Notes: generated from the sequence alone by a model not told the origin. A stretch of DNA of 64,000 nucleotides from CAJBLF01 sp964495905 (GCA_964495905.1 CAZBWN010000078.1:11436-75435), one strand, 5' to 3'. Positions 41,028-52,391 are shown, counted from the first letter of the stretch. Numbers and translations are program-made.

Positions 41028-41492
41028 TTAATTAAGAAGCCAGATATGATAGGCGAACCAACTTGCTATAGCTACCCGAATAGGGTAGAGGATAAGCAAT
41101 AATGATGCTCGTTTGGATCTTGGATAGAGTAGTACTATCTTTATGACTGTGAGTATCAACAATACTATCATCACTATAAATGAAAAGAGCAATCGATGCT
41201 GTACAAAAAAGAATCGATTCCAAAATGCATTGAGAAGTCCATTGATGATAAACAATCGAAGGATTAGTGTGAAATTTTTATCATGTTTCGTTTTCCAAAA
41301 AAACAGTAATGATGCTATACAACATGCATAAATAATAGTCCAAACCATTCCTATCAATGCTCCTGGAGGCGTCCCTTGAGGGAGGATAAGTGTTCCATAC
41401 CATCACATCCCTGCGTTGGTGAACATACTGCCTAGGGTACCTACTGCGATTACTAACAATGGAATGATGATGTAGCTAAGTCTGTTCTTCAT
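41028..41492 (-). CDS. TspO/MBR-family membrane protein
   Basis: Five-helix membrane protein that binds porphyrins or related ligands. The 154-residue protein has LPQGTPPGALIGMVWTIIYA, the PPG-x-x-x-G-x-VWxxIY family signature, then a W-N-R-F-F-F loop (NAFWNRFFFVQHRLLFSF) and a last helix (RVAIASWFAYHIWLLN). Two glycines near GMGWYGTL include one TGA. Located between trpS (11 bases) and the Nudix gene (24 bases) in one operon. Confidence 0.85.
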
Positions 41493-41503
41493 AGATATAT
41501 CTA

Positions 41504-42481
41504 TTATAGGCTAAAACCTACTTTTTTATATATATCCTCTATTTTTTTCTTTGCCATTTCATTTACTTTCTGTGTGTTTTTGTTGACGAGATCTATGATC
41601 TCTTGATCGGATATTTCCGCATATTTTTTCTGGATAGGGAGTACAAAGGCAAGTAACTTTTCGTAGAGATAGTCTTTTGCATCTTTATAACTCAATCCTC
41701 ATGCCAGATATCTTTTTCTTAATGTTTCATTTTCTTCTGGTGTCAAAAATAATTTACAGATATTATATACGTTACATTCATCCGGATTTTTTGGTTCCTC
41801 GATAGTCAAGGCGCTTGTCGGGATCTGTTTAACCCTTTTGAGGATAGTCTTTTCGTCGTCGAGAAGTCAGATGAAATTATTATATGATTTACTCATTTTA
41901 CGTCCATCTATTCCCATAATCAATCCTACTTCCTCCTTGATATACGGTTCAGGGATCTTAAATGTCTCTCCAAATGCGTTGTTGAACTTCATAGCTATAT
42001 CTCTCGCGTATTCCACATGCTGTTTCTGGTCTTTTCCTACGGGGACAAGGTCAGTGTCGTATAATAGGATATCAGCCGCCATCAAGATAGGATAACAGAA
42101 TACTCAGACATTGATCTCTTTGGCTTTCCCTTTATCCAAAGCATCTTTGTACGTATGCATCCTCTCCATAAATCACATATTTGTGATACAGGTAAGTATC
42201 CAATTGAGCTGTGCATGTCCTGGAATCTCTGCAGGATTGTAGATCAAAAATCTTTCTAGATCCACTCCGCATGCTGCATACAACTTGATGATATTGATAC
42301 CATTTCTTCTTAGTCTTATAGGGTCTTGCACGCTATTGAATGAATGCATGACTGCCAAAAACATGAAAATCTCTGCATCTTTGAATTTGTCTGCAAGGTC
42401 TAGCATCGGTTTTACCGCTCAGAAATAATTTCCGATATGGATTTGGTCACTTGTTGCTTGAAGTCAGGTTAGAATCCTCAT
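41504..42481 (-). CDS. trpS: Tryptophanyl-tRNA synthetase
   Basis: Charges tRNA-Trp. The 325-residue class I enzyme shows MRILTGLQATSDQIHIGNYF (HIGN motif; the first TG is TGA-encoded), then IMAADILLYDTDLVPVGKDQ and KQHVEYARDIAMKFN, and the KMSKS motif (GRKMSKSYNNFI). Start ATG 42481 aligns with other TrpRS; upstream in-frame ATGs at 42514 and 42523 would add 11-14 residues. In code 25, UGA is Gly and Trp is UGG only, so this enzyme is unaffected by the recoding. Confidence 0.94.
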
Positions 42482-42587
42482 GTATTGGTGTGTAGAAGTT
42501 AAAGTATTTATCATTGATATCATAGCGTTTGGGTGAATTATTTCAATAGATAGAGAAAAACTGTGTCTTTAGTGTAATATCATAAAC

Positions 42588-42737
42588 TTATTCATTCAAA
42601 AGCGCATAAAATATTCTTTCTATAACTTCAGAAACCTCTTTTACTGAGGGTAAATGCACTTTTTCTTGTGGGGTATGTGCAAATTTGATGTCAGCTCAGA
42701 TAGATACTGCTTGAAAATTCGGTTTGAATTTTCCTGC
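42588..42737 (-). pseudogene. Remnant of a PepD-type (M20C) dipeptidase C-terminus
   Basis: About 49 codons remain: FQAVSIGADIKFAHTPQEKV, then HLPSVKEVSEVIERIFYALL, ending NE-TAA. The pattern (I-G-x-x-x-x-x-x-H-x-P-x-E-x-V, then S-V) is the end of aminoacyl-histidine dipeptidases of the PepD type, which are about 480 residues long. A stop lies just upstream in frame and no more of the gene is present between it and the S51 gene, so it is a decayed fragment. Confidence 0.65.
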
Positions 42738-42775
42738 TTAAAGTACAAGCCAATGTTATAATAATATCGGAAAAC

Positions 42776-43447
42776 TTAGATTCTTGATCATATCGGTAAT
42801 TCTTTTTTTTCTAATGAGATATCAATCATATAAGCTGATTTTTCTCATTGTACAGTACAGATGTTATTATCATAAATAAGTCCTGTTCCTTCTGGTAGAC
42901 AGATGACGGGAATTTGATAGTATTTTGCATAATCTTTTATTTCATTTTCAGATTCTTCGTTATAATGACAAACTATAGAATAATCTTTACAAACATTATA
43001 TCATAATGTTTCTTCAAAAGATAATTTTACTGCATTCATATCTGCTGCTGTATGAATTTCCTTTCCCATGATAATCGCTCCTGCGCTTCATCCGTATATA
43101 GGTTTATTATTGTCGATAAATCTTTGAATGATGTCTGAAAATCATGTATCTCTGATTAATTTCAAGAGTCTGTAGGTATTTCCTCATCCTATATACATAC
43201 CATCATAATCATCCAGATGATTTTTATTATTTTCTGTAAATTCTTTTTCTGATAATACATCTACTGAATATCATTCACTTATAGGAAATATATTTTGTAT
43301 CCATTCTAAACATGAAGGATATTCTTCTGGACGCATTGCTCGGGGGATATAGAGTATTTTTTTGTTTACTAATAATCATTTATAGAGGGCATCTATTTTT
43401 TTGGTGTCAGTGTGGTCTCCTCATCATGATACTACTAGTTTTGTCAT
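42776..43447 (-). CDS. Peptidase S51 (dipeptidase E-like)
   Basis: Serine peptidase family that in other bacteria cleaves Asp-X dipeptides or cyanophycin-derived products. The 223-residue protein has MTKLVVSGGGDHTDTKKIDA, ILYIPRAMRPEEY, DGMYIGGGNTYRLLK and the nucleophile motif PIYGGSAGAIIMG, followed by CLPEGTGLIYDN. The Gly in GGSAGA is TGA. No signal peptide, so it is cytoplasmic. It lies 38 bases upstream of a PepD remnant on the same strand, both dipeptidase genes. Confidence 0.85.
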
Positions 43448-43633
43448 GGGTATAGTATAGCGGATAAATGTTTCTTTTTTAGAATAATGAATATGTCTAA
43501 TATTTCAATAATAGATTGTTTTATAAAAAAATATGTTTACTTGATATATGACTATTATATCTGATTTGTTTAAAATTTTTGCTATTGTGTTCTAATCTTA
43601 TAAATATATATTTTTTAGGCTATATTTTATTAA

Positions 43634-43708
43634 GCCAGGGTAGCTCAGTGGTAGAGCAGAGGCCTGAAAAGCCTTGTGTCGACAGTTCAATTCTGTCTCC
43701 TGGCACCA
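43634..43708 (+). tRNA. tRNA-Phe (GAA)
   Basis: The acceptor GCCAGGG pairs with TCCTGGC. The anticodon loop CTGAAAA gives GAA. CCA is encoded. It lies 80 bases upstream of the PheRS gene. Confidence 0.92.
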
Positions 43709-43788
43709 TCTTATTAAAATAAATTTATTTATTTGACTTTTATTATTAAATATGTATACTTTTGATTGATAAAAATTTATTTTTTTAA

Positions 43789-45153
43789 ATGCTATTACAT
43801 ATGAATAAAGAGAATTTTACTTCTTCAGAATGATATAATATGAAAGATGCTATTTCATTGGGTTCGGATGATCAGGCCACTCAAAAAATTTCTGATATTT
43901 TATCTGATAGTTCTAAACTTATAAATATTAATTGAAATGATAATAAATGGATTGAATATATAAAACAGAAAATGAATGATAAATCTCTTTCTCCAAGAGA
44001 AATTTCATATTATAATCGTATCTTGAGGGTATTATCAATGCCTGATTTATCTAAACAACCATGACATCCTATAAATTTAGTCATTAATAAAATTCTTTCT
44101 GCTCATTTTTTTGAATGATTTGATCATATAGACGTACCTCAATTTGTTTCTGAATGGGAAACTTTTGATTTATTTAATTTTCCTGAAAATCATGTAGCTA
44201 GAAGACCGAGCGATAGTTATTTTGTCAATAAATCTGAAATCAAAAAAGAAAGCATTCTTCTTAGACCACATACTTCAGTAATGTGGTACCACTATTTGAT
44301 AGAATGAAAAGCAAAAGAAATCTTGGAAAAAACTTGAGAAGTAAAAGCATTATCTTTTTGAAAAGTGTATCGTGTAGATGAGCTAGATAAAACTCATCAT
44401 GAATGTTTTCATCAAATTGATGGATTAAGAATAACATCAAAAGAGAAAGAAATCATTAATCAAGATACATTGAAAGAGGTATTATCAAATACGATCAAAG
44501 CACTTTTCTGAGAAAATGTAAAGTTTAGATTTAACCAAGATCAATTTCCTTATACAACAGATAGTTTGGAGGTTGAGGTTGAATTTGAATGAAAATGGTT
44601 GGAGGTTTTATGAGCATGAGTAGTACATCCTACTGTTTTAGAAAAATTATGATTAGATTCTACCAAATATAATTGATGGGCTTTTGGTTTTGGTATAGAT
44701 AGATTAGTAATGGCATTGAAAAAAGTACCAGATATAAGAATTCTTCGGAGTGAAGATAAGAGAATCACTTCTCAATGGTGAAATCTTAATCCATATAAGG
44801 AAGTAAGTAATTTTCCTCCTGTTTATAAGGATATATCTTTTGTTACTTCTAAGGATAAATTTGTAAAAAATACAGTAGAAATGGAAAAATCATGAAAGAT
44901 TGAATTGATAAATGAAGCTGATTCATTTGATTTGGCTGGTATAGCAAGAGATGTTTCATGATGACTTATAGAAGAAGTTAGGGTAATAGATATTTTTGAA
45001 AATGATAAAAAATTTGGTAATGATAAAAAATCTGTGTGTGTGAGAATTACCTTTAGATCCTTAGAAAGAACGCTTACTAATGAGGAAATAAATATAGCTT
45101 ATTTCAAAATAAGAGAAAAATTAGAAAAAGAACTTAATTATGAATTAAGATAA
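43789..45153 (+). CDS. Single-chain phenylalanyl-tRNA synthetase (mitochondrial-type architecture)
   Basis: The 454-residue protein has a class II catalytic core followed by a ferredoxin-fold anticodon-binding (FDX-ACB) domain. Core motifs are ILLRPHTSVMWYHYL (motif 2 start), VYRVDELDKTHHECFHQIDG and the late GWAFGFGIDRLVMAL (motif 3). The last 110 residues (NFPPVYKDISFVTSKD..ARDVSGGLIEEVRVIDIF) match the FDX-ACB domain that in normal bacteria ends PheT. This layout is that of mitochondrial PheRS. No PheT follows. A PheS-like length cannot explain the extra domain. ATG 43801 is an alternative start. About 14 glycines are TGA. Confidence 0.88.
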
Positions 45154-45163
45154 TTTAATTCCC

Positions 45164-45191
45164 TTGACATTAATCTCTATTTTAATATAAA
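45164..45191 (+). promoter_or_regulatory. Promoter of the precursor-peptide gene
   Basis: TTGACA at 45164 and TATAAA at 45186 are 16 bases apart, followed by a leader of about 45 bases to the ATG at 45241. Confidence 0.65.
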
Positions 45192-45240
45192 TACTTTGAT
45201 AGATTAAATCTTTTGTATGTTTTATATTATAATATATAAT

Positions 45241-45357
45241 ATGGAAAACAAAGAAATTCAAGTTAAAAATGTTTGTGAAGAAAAGGATGCTAAAGAAAAC
45301 GTGGTAGAAGATTATTATGAAGCAGAATCTTGGCAGTTTAGTGGTTGTTGAGATTAA
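45241..45357 (+). CDS. Candidate RiPP precursor peptide
   Basis: A 38-residue acidic peptide. The leader (MENKEIQVKNVCEEKDAKEN) is Glu/Lys/Asp-rich, and the C-terminal part reads VVEDYYEAESWQFSGCGD. Cys12 and Cys36, two Tyr, Trp31, Gln and Phe are candidate sites for radical-SAM chemistry. The Gly before the final Asp is TGA, so only code-25 translation gives the full tail. It has its own consensus promoter and is followed by a strong terminator that partly isolates it from seven modifying genes, the usual arrangement for a highly expressed precursor. No known precursor family was recognised. Confidence 0.7.
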
Positions 45358-45360
45358 TAG

Positions 45361-45390
45361 AAATGGGAGGAAAACTCCCATTTTTATTTA
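45361..45390 (+). terminator. Terminator/attenuator between precursor and maturation genes
   Basis: AATGGGAG-GAAAA-CTCCCATT is followed by T5 and further T-rich sequence. It would make the precursor message abundant and let a fraction of transcription continue into the enzymes. Confidence 0.8.
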
Positions 45391-45403
45391 TTTAAAAATA
45401 TAA

Positions 45404-46036
45404 ATGATTACATTATCATTTTGAGTAAATTTATTATGAATAGAATATTTTAGGTCAAAATTTAATAAGACTTTTGATCTTGATGTATGTTCTGCTGACG
45501 CAAAGATAGCATGTAATGAACTCATTTTTTTATGGGATAGTGTTTCATCTGATATAAATTTTATTATAGAACAATTCTTTTGAGAGATTCATTATGATTT
45601 GAAAGTTGAAGTTTATCCAAAATATTTTCTTTTGTGAGCCATAAATATTGAAAAATGACTTATTGTCCTATGACAACCCAAAAGATCTGATTTTTTTTAT
45701 TGATGATTGTTGTTACATGAATTAATTCATTTTGTCTTGAAAGATAGATGATTAAATAGATTTATTGAGGAAACTATTTGTTTTCTATTTGAAAGAATGT
45801 TTATATTGAAATATGATTGAGCAACTATTGATGATTTTCAATATGATAAATGAACTGATGATTTTCATACATATGCAATTATGTATTCAAAAGTTTTTTT
45901 TGATGATTTTATGCTATTTTATGCGAAATCTGATATTAATTGATTAATAAATTTTTTGAATAAAAAAATCGATAACTCTAAAAAGGAAATCACTATCGAA
46001 AATAATTTAATAGCTTATCTATCAAAAAATGCATAA
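45404..46036 (+). CDS. HExxH putative metalloprotease of the peptide cluster
   Basis: The 210-residue protein is not assigned to a known family. The zinc-type motif is GLLLHELIHFVLKDRG (HELIH near residue 107), with a downstream FIEETICFLFERM whose Glu pair could be the third ligand, as in gluzincins. The chain is AT-rich and Phe/Ile/Asp-rich with no clear signal peptide. About 13 glycines are TGA. It starts 46 bases after the precursor stop and overlaps the next gene by 8 bases. It may cleave the leader from the precursor; this is inference from motif and context. Confidence 0.7.
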
Positions 46037-47336
46037 ATTCTATTTTAAGAAAGATACGTTGATTAGGATAGAACATTTTTGAATTCTATTATTGACTTTG
46101 GATTGAAGAAGATTTTCTATTTGAAATGAGTTTAAACCTATTCTAACTCATATCCATTGATGAAATATTGATTTATTATTAAAGTTTGGTAAAAAAATCT
46201 GAGAAACTAAAATTGTAAGGCTTATTGAAGCATTGGTAGAAAAATGAATATTGATATATTCATTAAAAAAGATTAATTCAAAATTAAGAATTATTGAAAA
46301 TGATTTTATTTCAAATGATTGTTTAAGTTTTCCAAGAACTGTTTATTGGGAATTGACACAATCCTGTAATCTTGAATGTATCCATTGTTATTCAAACTCT
46401 ATGGTAAAATGATTCAAATGATTAGATTTTGATACAATTAAAAAGACTATTGATGAATTGATAGATAAATGAGTTGAATTCTTAAATATTTGATGATGAG
46501 AACCATTGATGTATAAGGATCTCTATAAGACATTGGATTATGCAATATCAGGATGACTTGTGATTGAGATGACAACAAATTGAACTTTAATAGGGGAAGA
46601 ATCGATAAAAAAATTAAAACAAGTCTGAATGAAATTCATTCAGATAAGTCTTGATTGATCATGTAAAGAAATTTATGAAAAAATCAGAAAAAAGTCAGAT
46701 TTTGACAAAGTGATTAATTCAATAAAGTTATTGATTGCTTCTTGATTTGTTGTTTCTATCAATACTGTATTGATGAAACATAATAAGGATGATATCATAA
46801 ATATAATTAAATTATGCAATAGTTTATGAGTTAGTTATTTCAAGGTTTCTCCATTGATGGAGACATGAAGATGATTTACAAATATGGATAATATCCAATT
46901 GAGTTTGATTGAATATAAGAAAATATATAAAACGTTACTTAAATATAAAAAAGATCATTGATCTGATGCCATCAAAATCATAATATATCAAAATATATTA
47001 AAACCTGATGTCAAAAATATAAATTGGATGCCAAAAGAACATTTTTGATGCCCCGCATGAAGGACTACATGTTGAATAGATCCTTATTGAAATGTATATC
47101 CTTGTTCATATATGAATCAAAAAGAATTGTCTTGTGGTAATATTAAAGAGCAATCATTGTCTGATATATGGTCAAAATCAGAAATAATGGCTAATATCAG
47201 AAATATTGATAAAATCTCATGAAAGTGTTCACATTGTAAATTCTTGGACTTGTGTAGATGATGATGTAGAGCAATGGCATATTTAAGATATAAAAAAATA
47301 GATGCAACTGATCCTTTATGTGTTGTAAATTTATAA
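46029..47336 (+). CDS. Radical-SAM/SPASM enzyme with PqqD-like N-terminus
   Basis: The 435-residue protein is a candidate for the first modification of the precursor. Residues about 1-95 form a small beta/helix region of the PqqD (RiPP recognition element) type. The radical-SAM motif is ELTQSCNLECIHCYS (CxxxCxxC near residue 114), and NIGGGEPLMYKDLY is the GGEP motif, whose three glycines are consecutive TGA codons. The C-terminal SPASM domain starts HFGCPAGRTTCGIDPYGNV and continues CSHCKFLDLCRGGCRA to DPLC, enough cysteines for two auxiliary clusters. PqqE, MftC and sactisynthases share this layout. Confidence 0.9.
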
Positions 47337-47340
47337 AAAT

Positions 47341-48357
47341 ATGAAAATATCTATAGCTACTAATTGGGATGATGATCTAGTTGATTATATATCAAAATCA
47401 AACAATGATTGTTTATCAAATAGCATATGTGAATTTTTTGCGTCAAAAGCGTTTAGTATCTTATGAAGTGCTAATACTGATGTTCCAGATCTATCGCTTC
47501 AAGATATAAAGCAAAAAATATCCTATATAAAAGATAAAAATATCCAATTTAATTACTTGATTAATTCAAGTAAAATGCCTGATTTAAATGATGAGATAAT
47601 CAGAAAAAAAGTCTTAGATTATTTGTCATGGATCAATACATTAGGTATTGATATTCTAACAGTGGCTAGTGAGGATCTTTTAGATCTAATCTATAAGAAT
47701 TTTCCCAATATCCCCATTAATATTTCTGTCGTATTATGACTAAAAACTATAGAGAAAGCTAATTATTTAAGAGAAAAATATCCAAATATCGTAAGACTAA
47801 CTTTACATCAAGATATCAATAGGGATAAAAAATTATTGGAAGAGCATATTAAAAATGCACATAATCATCAGACACTAAAGCCAGTTGAGATAGAATTATT
47901 GGCAAATGAGGTATGCTTTATTGGGTGTTGATTAATGAAAGATCATTATGATGCATTAACTTCCTTGTCTCAAAAAAAAACATGAAAAGATTTTATGTTT
48001 TGATGGTGCTGCGCCAAAAGAAAAGAAAATATTATTGATTTTATCAATTCTAGTTTTATTAGGCCTGAAGATATGATATTATATGAAGATTTATGAGTTG
48101 ATATCATTAAATTAGCTTGAAGAAAGGAACAAACCAATGAATTGAAACTTAGGGCAAAGGCATATTTAGAAGGTTATTATGATTGAAATATTATGGACTT
48201 ATTTTTAGCAGAATTTTGGCCTATGAAAAAACCTCCATATATTTCTAATTCTTCTTTTAACTGATTTGTAAAGTTTTTATGGGGACAAAAATTAATAAAA
48301 ATTGATAATAAAGAAATATTTCCATGATTCAAAAATTTAGATTATAATCGGAATTAA
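47341..48357 (+). CDS. U32 peptidase-like protein
   Basis: The 338-residue protein resembles U32 (collagenase-like/UbiU-type) proteins. The phrases are GIDILTVASEDLLDLIYKNF, LLANEVCFIGCGLMKDHYD, MFGWCCAKRKEN and IRPEDMILYEDLGVDIIKLA followed by GRKEQ. U32 proteins carry Cys ligands for an iron-sulfur cluster, and CFIGC plus WCC provide four. Many U32 members act in hydroxylation of quinones or tRNA rather than proteolysis. Its exact role in the pathway is unknown; four bases separate it from the preceding radical-SAM gene. Confidence 0.78.
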
Positions 48358-48359
48358 TT

Positions 48360-50306
48360 ATGTATTATAAAATTAAAGACAATGTTTTGTGGAGAAATGA
48401 GAAAAATAGTTTTATGATACTCCATCCAGTATCAAAAAAATTGATGATATTCTGAAAAGATATCTCAGATTTTGTTAGTAAATGATGAATAATTGATGGA
48501 TTTAAATTAAAAGATAATGTATCTATTAAATATTTGATTAAAGAATCAATTGTTGCTGATTATCTGATTGATTTTGATATAAATAATCACATATTTTGAT
48601 CTGATAATTTTGTTTCGGCTCCTTTAAATGTGACGATACAGATAACCAACAGGTGTAATCTACAATGCGGACATTGTCATAAGGTTGATAAGTGATGTGT
48701 GAATATTGATAAAGATAGACTCATAACCTTGATTGATGAACTTCATGAAATGAAAGTGTTTAATATAAATATATCATGATGAGAACCATTGATGTATGAG
48801 TGATTATCTGATGTTATAAAATATATAGTATCCAAATGAATGAAAATTACTATGTCGACAAATCTCGTACTCTGGGATGAAAATATGGCAAATACAATGC
48901 ATCAATTATGAGTAAGACAATTACATGTTTCATTAGATTCAAGTGATGAAACATACCATGATCATATGAGATGACATAAAGGCGCTTATTTGACTACTAT
49001 TAAAAATCTGGCAATCATAAAAAAAGCTGGTTTAACTTTTACTTTGGTCACTACTTTGGTTAATCAAAGCATTGATGATTATTCAAAGATCATAGATTTA
49101 TCATATAAATTATGAGCTAGTTGACATAAAACTAATATATTAGTCCCACAATGACAATGAAAGTCTATAGAAACTTGATATTATAAAGATTTAAATTTAT
49201 TTAAATCATATATTCGTGTTTTTCTTCAAAAAAAGAAAAAATATGATAAAAAAATGTCTGTGATATGAGAAAGCATGTTCATGATAAGTATCTGAGAAAA
49301 TATGGATAACAAACCCGATATTTTGAAGTTATGGTGTCCAGCAGGAGTGTTGACCTGTGCAATAACTGAAAAATGAAATTTGTTGGCATGCCCCTTTTAT
49401 ACCGAGCTTAGTATGTGAAATATATATGATGATTCATTTAAAGATTTATGGACAAAAAGCGTATTGCTTTGAAAAATAAGAGTGTGTAAAGAAAATGATG
49501 GTAGTTGATGTCAAGCAAGAGCATATTGAATATCCAAATCAATTGAAAATAATGATCCATATATTCATAAAAATGTATATGATGCAAACAATCATGATTT
49601 CTATAATAATTCAGCAGAAAATAGAAATGATTTTATATCGGTAGTCTGACATTGAATAAAGATTGAATGAGAAAAATGAAATAAAGAGTTCTATTGATTG
49701 ATACATAATTATTTGATGAGTTCAGACCTAACATTGGAGATTTGAACCTGAACTTGAATCGTACCGAAGACTTTGGGTTGTCTGTGAAAAAAGATAATTT
49801 CCATCGATTTTTCAGATAATATGTTGAAATTGGCAAAAGAAAATTGTAGTATGTATGATAACGTCTTATTTATGAAAGAAGATATACATGCATTGACTTT
49901 TAGGGATGGTAATTTTGATCTTATCATTAAAAGGCTTGCTCCGGATGATCTATGAGAAATATTCAGAGTTTTGAAATTCGGTTGAAATTTCATTAATTTT
50001 ACAAATTGAGAAAGAGATTGAATGGAATTAAAAGAACTTTTTTGATTTCCTTTCCATCAAAGCGTTTCTGATTATAAATCTCAATTGGTTAAACAATGAT
50101 TTGAGATGATATATGAAGATGAATTTGAATTTAAGGAAATCTATAATGATTTTGATATACTAATTAAAATGTTACATATAGCGCCTATCATACCTGACTT
50201 TTTGGATAGAGAGGCATATTATATTGATAAAATAAAAACTGAATTTGATGACACTAATTGCTTTGTTTTAACTCGTCATAAATATTTGGTAAATGCAAAA
50301 AAATAA
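48360..50306 (+). CDS. Radical-SAM/SPASM enzyme fused to a SAM-dependent methyltransferase
   Basis: A 648-residue two-domain enzyme. The first 400 residues have a short N-terminal part, the radical-SAM motif TNRCNLQCGHCHK (near residue 99), NISGGEPLMYE with two TGA glycines, MKITMSTN and a SPASM-like end (LKLWCPAGVLTCAITEKGNL, CPFY, CKEN..GSGCQARAYG). From about residue 455 a class I methyltransferase begins: LEIGTGTGIVPKTLG, KKIISIDFSDNMLKLAKENC and FRDGNFDLII. Its end overlaps the next gene by 14 bases. It could install both a radical crosslink and a methyl group. Confidence 0.88.
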
Positions 50307-51330
50307 ACCATTTGATATATTTACATTGCAATGGCATATTACAAATAATTGCCAATTAAGATGCACACATTGTTATGTAGATTTTTCAAAATCTTTTTCA
50401 ATCAGTATGTCTGATTTTCATAAAGCTATGAATAATTATAAAAGATTCCTTGCATATTATTGAATAACGTGAAAGGTATATTATACTTGATGAGATCCAC
50501 TTCTTCACCCAAATTTTTGGAATATTATGGATGAAACAAAAAAACATTGATTAGAATCGGCTATATTTTGAAATTTCCATTTGTTGAATGATGAAAATAT
50601 TCAAAAATTATGTGACAATGATATCAAATTTTATCAATTGAGTATGGAATGACTTAGAGAGACACACGATAACATAAGATGAGAATGAACATTTATCTGA
50701 GTAATTGATTCTATTGCTAAATTAGAACAGAAATGAATATATACTCTAGTTAATATGACATTATCAAAAATGAATATCGATCAGCTTATACCTTTAATTG
50801 AATTTTTAGCATATCATACCAATCTTTCAAGATTTGATTTTGTAAGAATAGTTCCTATTTGAAAAGCATCAAAAAACATTATGCTTTCTGATGCTGAATT
50901 GAAATCTATCTTTTTAAAGATATTGGAATTGGAGAAAAAAATAAAAAAAGATTGAAAAAAAATGGTTATATGAAAAAAAGATCATTTATGGAAATTATTA
51001 TATTACCAATCAGATAAACTGAATATTAATTTGAAAGACCAAACAGCTGGTTGCTGAATGGGATATAGGCACCTTACAGTAATTGAAAATTGAGATATCT
51101 ATCTCTGTAGGAAACTACCAATTAAAATATGAAATATCATTACCGATGATTTAATAGAAATATATGAAAATAATACAATTATTTCAGATGTATTGAATCT
51201 AAATTATGTCGTGTGATGCCACTGATGTAAATTGGAATATGTGTGTAGATGATGTCCAGCTGTAACCTATTGATTAAATAATAATTTAACAAAAAAAGAT
51301 CCTCAATGTCGGCAGAATTATTTATATTAA
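50293..51330 (+). CDS. Radical-SAM/SPASM protein
   Basis: The 345-residue enzyme starts near the active site: FTLQWHITNNCQLRCTHCYV gives CxxxCxxC at about residue 20. It continues VYYTGGDPLLHPNFW (GGDP in place of GGEP, with one or two TGA glycines), FYQLSMEGLRETHDNIRG, then the SPASM-type cysteines TAGCGMGYRHLTVIENG, YLCRKLP and VGCHGCKLEYVCRGCPA to DPQCR. The N-terminus has no PqqD-like part, so it may rely on the recognition domain of the gene at 46029. Overlaps the previous gene. Confidence 0.87.
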
Positions 51331-51342
51331 TAATGCATAAAT

Positions 51343-52389
51343 ATGTATATGGCAAATATCGTTATATGAGAAACCTATTGTGTCCTTAATTGTGATTATT
51401 GTATGTATACAAAAGATATTAGAAAGATTTTTTCAGAAAAAGAATTATCTACAGTTTCTGGAAATGTATCAAAAATAAAGAAATTTATAGATAATTATGC
51501 AAAGAAAATACAGGTCATATCTCTTACATGATGAGAACCTACATTGTTCCCTGATATAATAAAGACTTTTTATGATAAATTTGATAATAAGATAATTAGA
51601 GTTTGTACCAATGGACTTTTATTAAATAATGAATTATTAGATTCATTTTCTCCTGAAAGATTATATTTTGCCGTAACTTTGGATTGAATTGATTTAGAGG
51701 ATAATTTATTCAGATTTAAATCTCAAGTTATGTTGGATAAAATAATCTCTAACATAGATCTTTTGTTGAATAGATGATTCAGTGTTGAAATATTGACGGT
51801 TCTGAGTCCTCAAAATATGTTAAAATATACTAAATTGATTGAATATTTTGAAAATAAATATCACAAATATATTGAAAACTGAAAAATATGGTTTATACCT
51901 ATCGAACTAGTGAATTATATGAATTTAGATAAATTTAAGATCAGTGATAAAATGAAATCTGATCTTGTGCTTGATCTCATGTCCTGTAAGAAAAAATCAA
52001 TTATACTGTCAAGACAGAAAGAATATTTTGATGAACTAATATCGTATTATTCATGAAATAGCGTCAATACTTGTGGTATGTATAAACGAGCGCTCCATTT
52101 AAAATATTTGGGGGATTCTATTCGAACAAAATGATCATTTAATCTTTATTGATGCTGAAGCAGATGACATCTGATGATGTGAACAATGAATTTTAATAAT
52201 TCATTTGATGCTTCTTTTATATTAGAAAGAAGAGAAACAAAATCAGTAAAATTATATTTTAAAGAATCGGATAGTGCATGTAAAAAATGTTTTGATAATC
52301 GACATTATTATTGATTAATATTAAAAAATAAATTACATAATGTCCCACATATATTAAAAAAAACAATTGATTTATATCATAATAATTAA
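51343..52389 (+). CDS. Radical-SAM protein with C-terminal Cys cluster
   Basis: The 348-residue protein has its motif at the very start: NIVIGETYCVLNCDYCMYTK. It continues ISLTGGEPTLFPDIIK, RVCTNGLLLNNE and YFAVTLDGIDLED. The C-terminal third has scattered Cys (NTCGMYKRALHL, YGCGSRGH, SACKKCFDNRHYYG) that may bind another cluster but do not match a standard SPASM spacing. Start ATG 51343 follows an in-frame stop. It sits 12 bases after the previous gene and 2 bases before the next. Confidence 0.82.
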
Positions 52390-52391
52390 AA

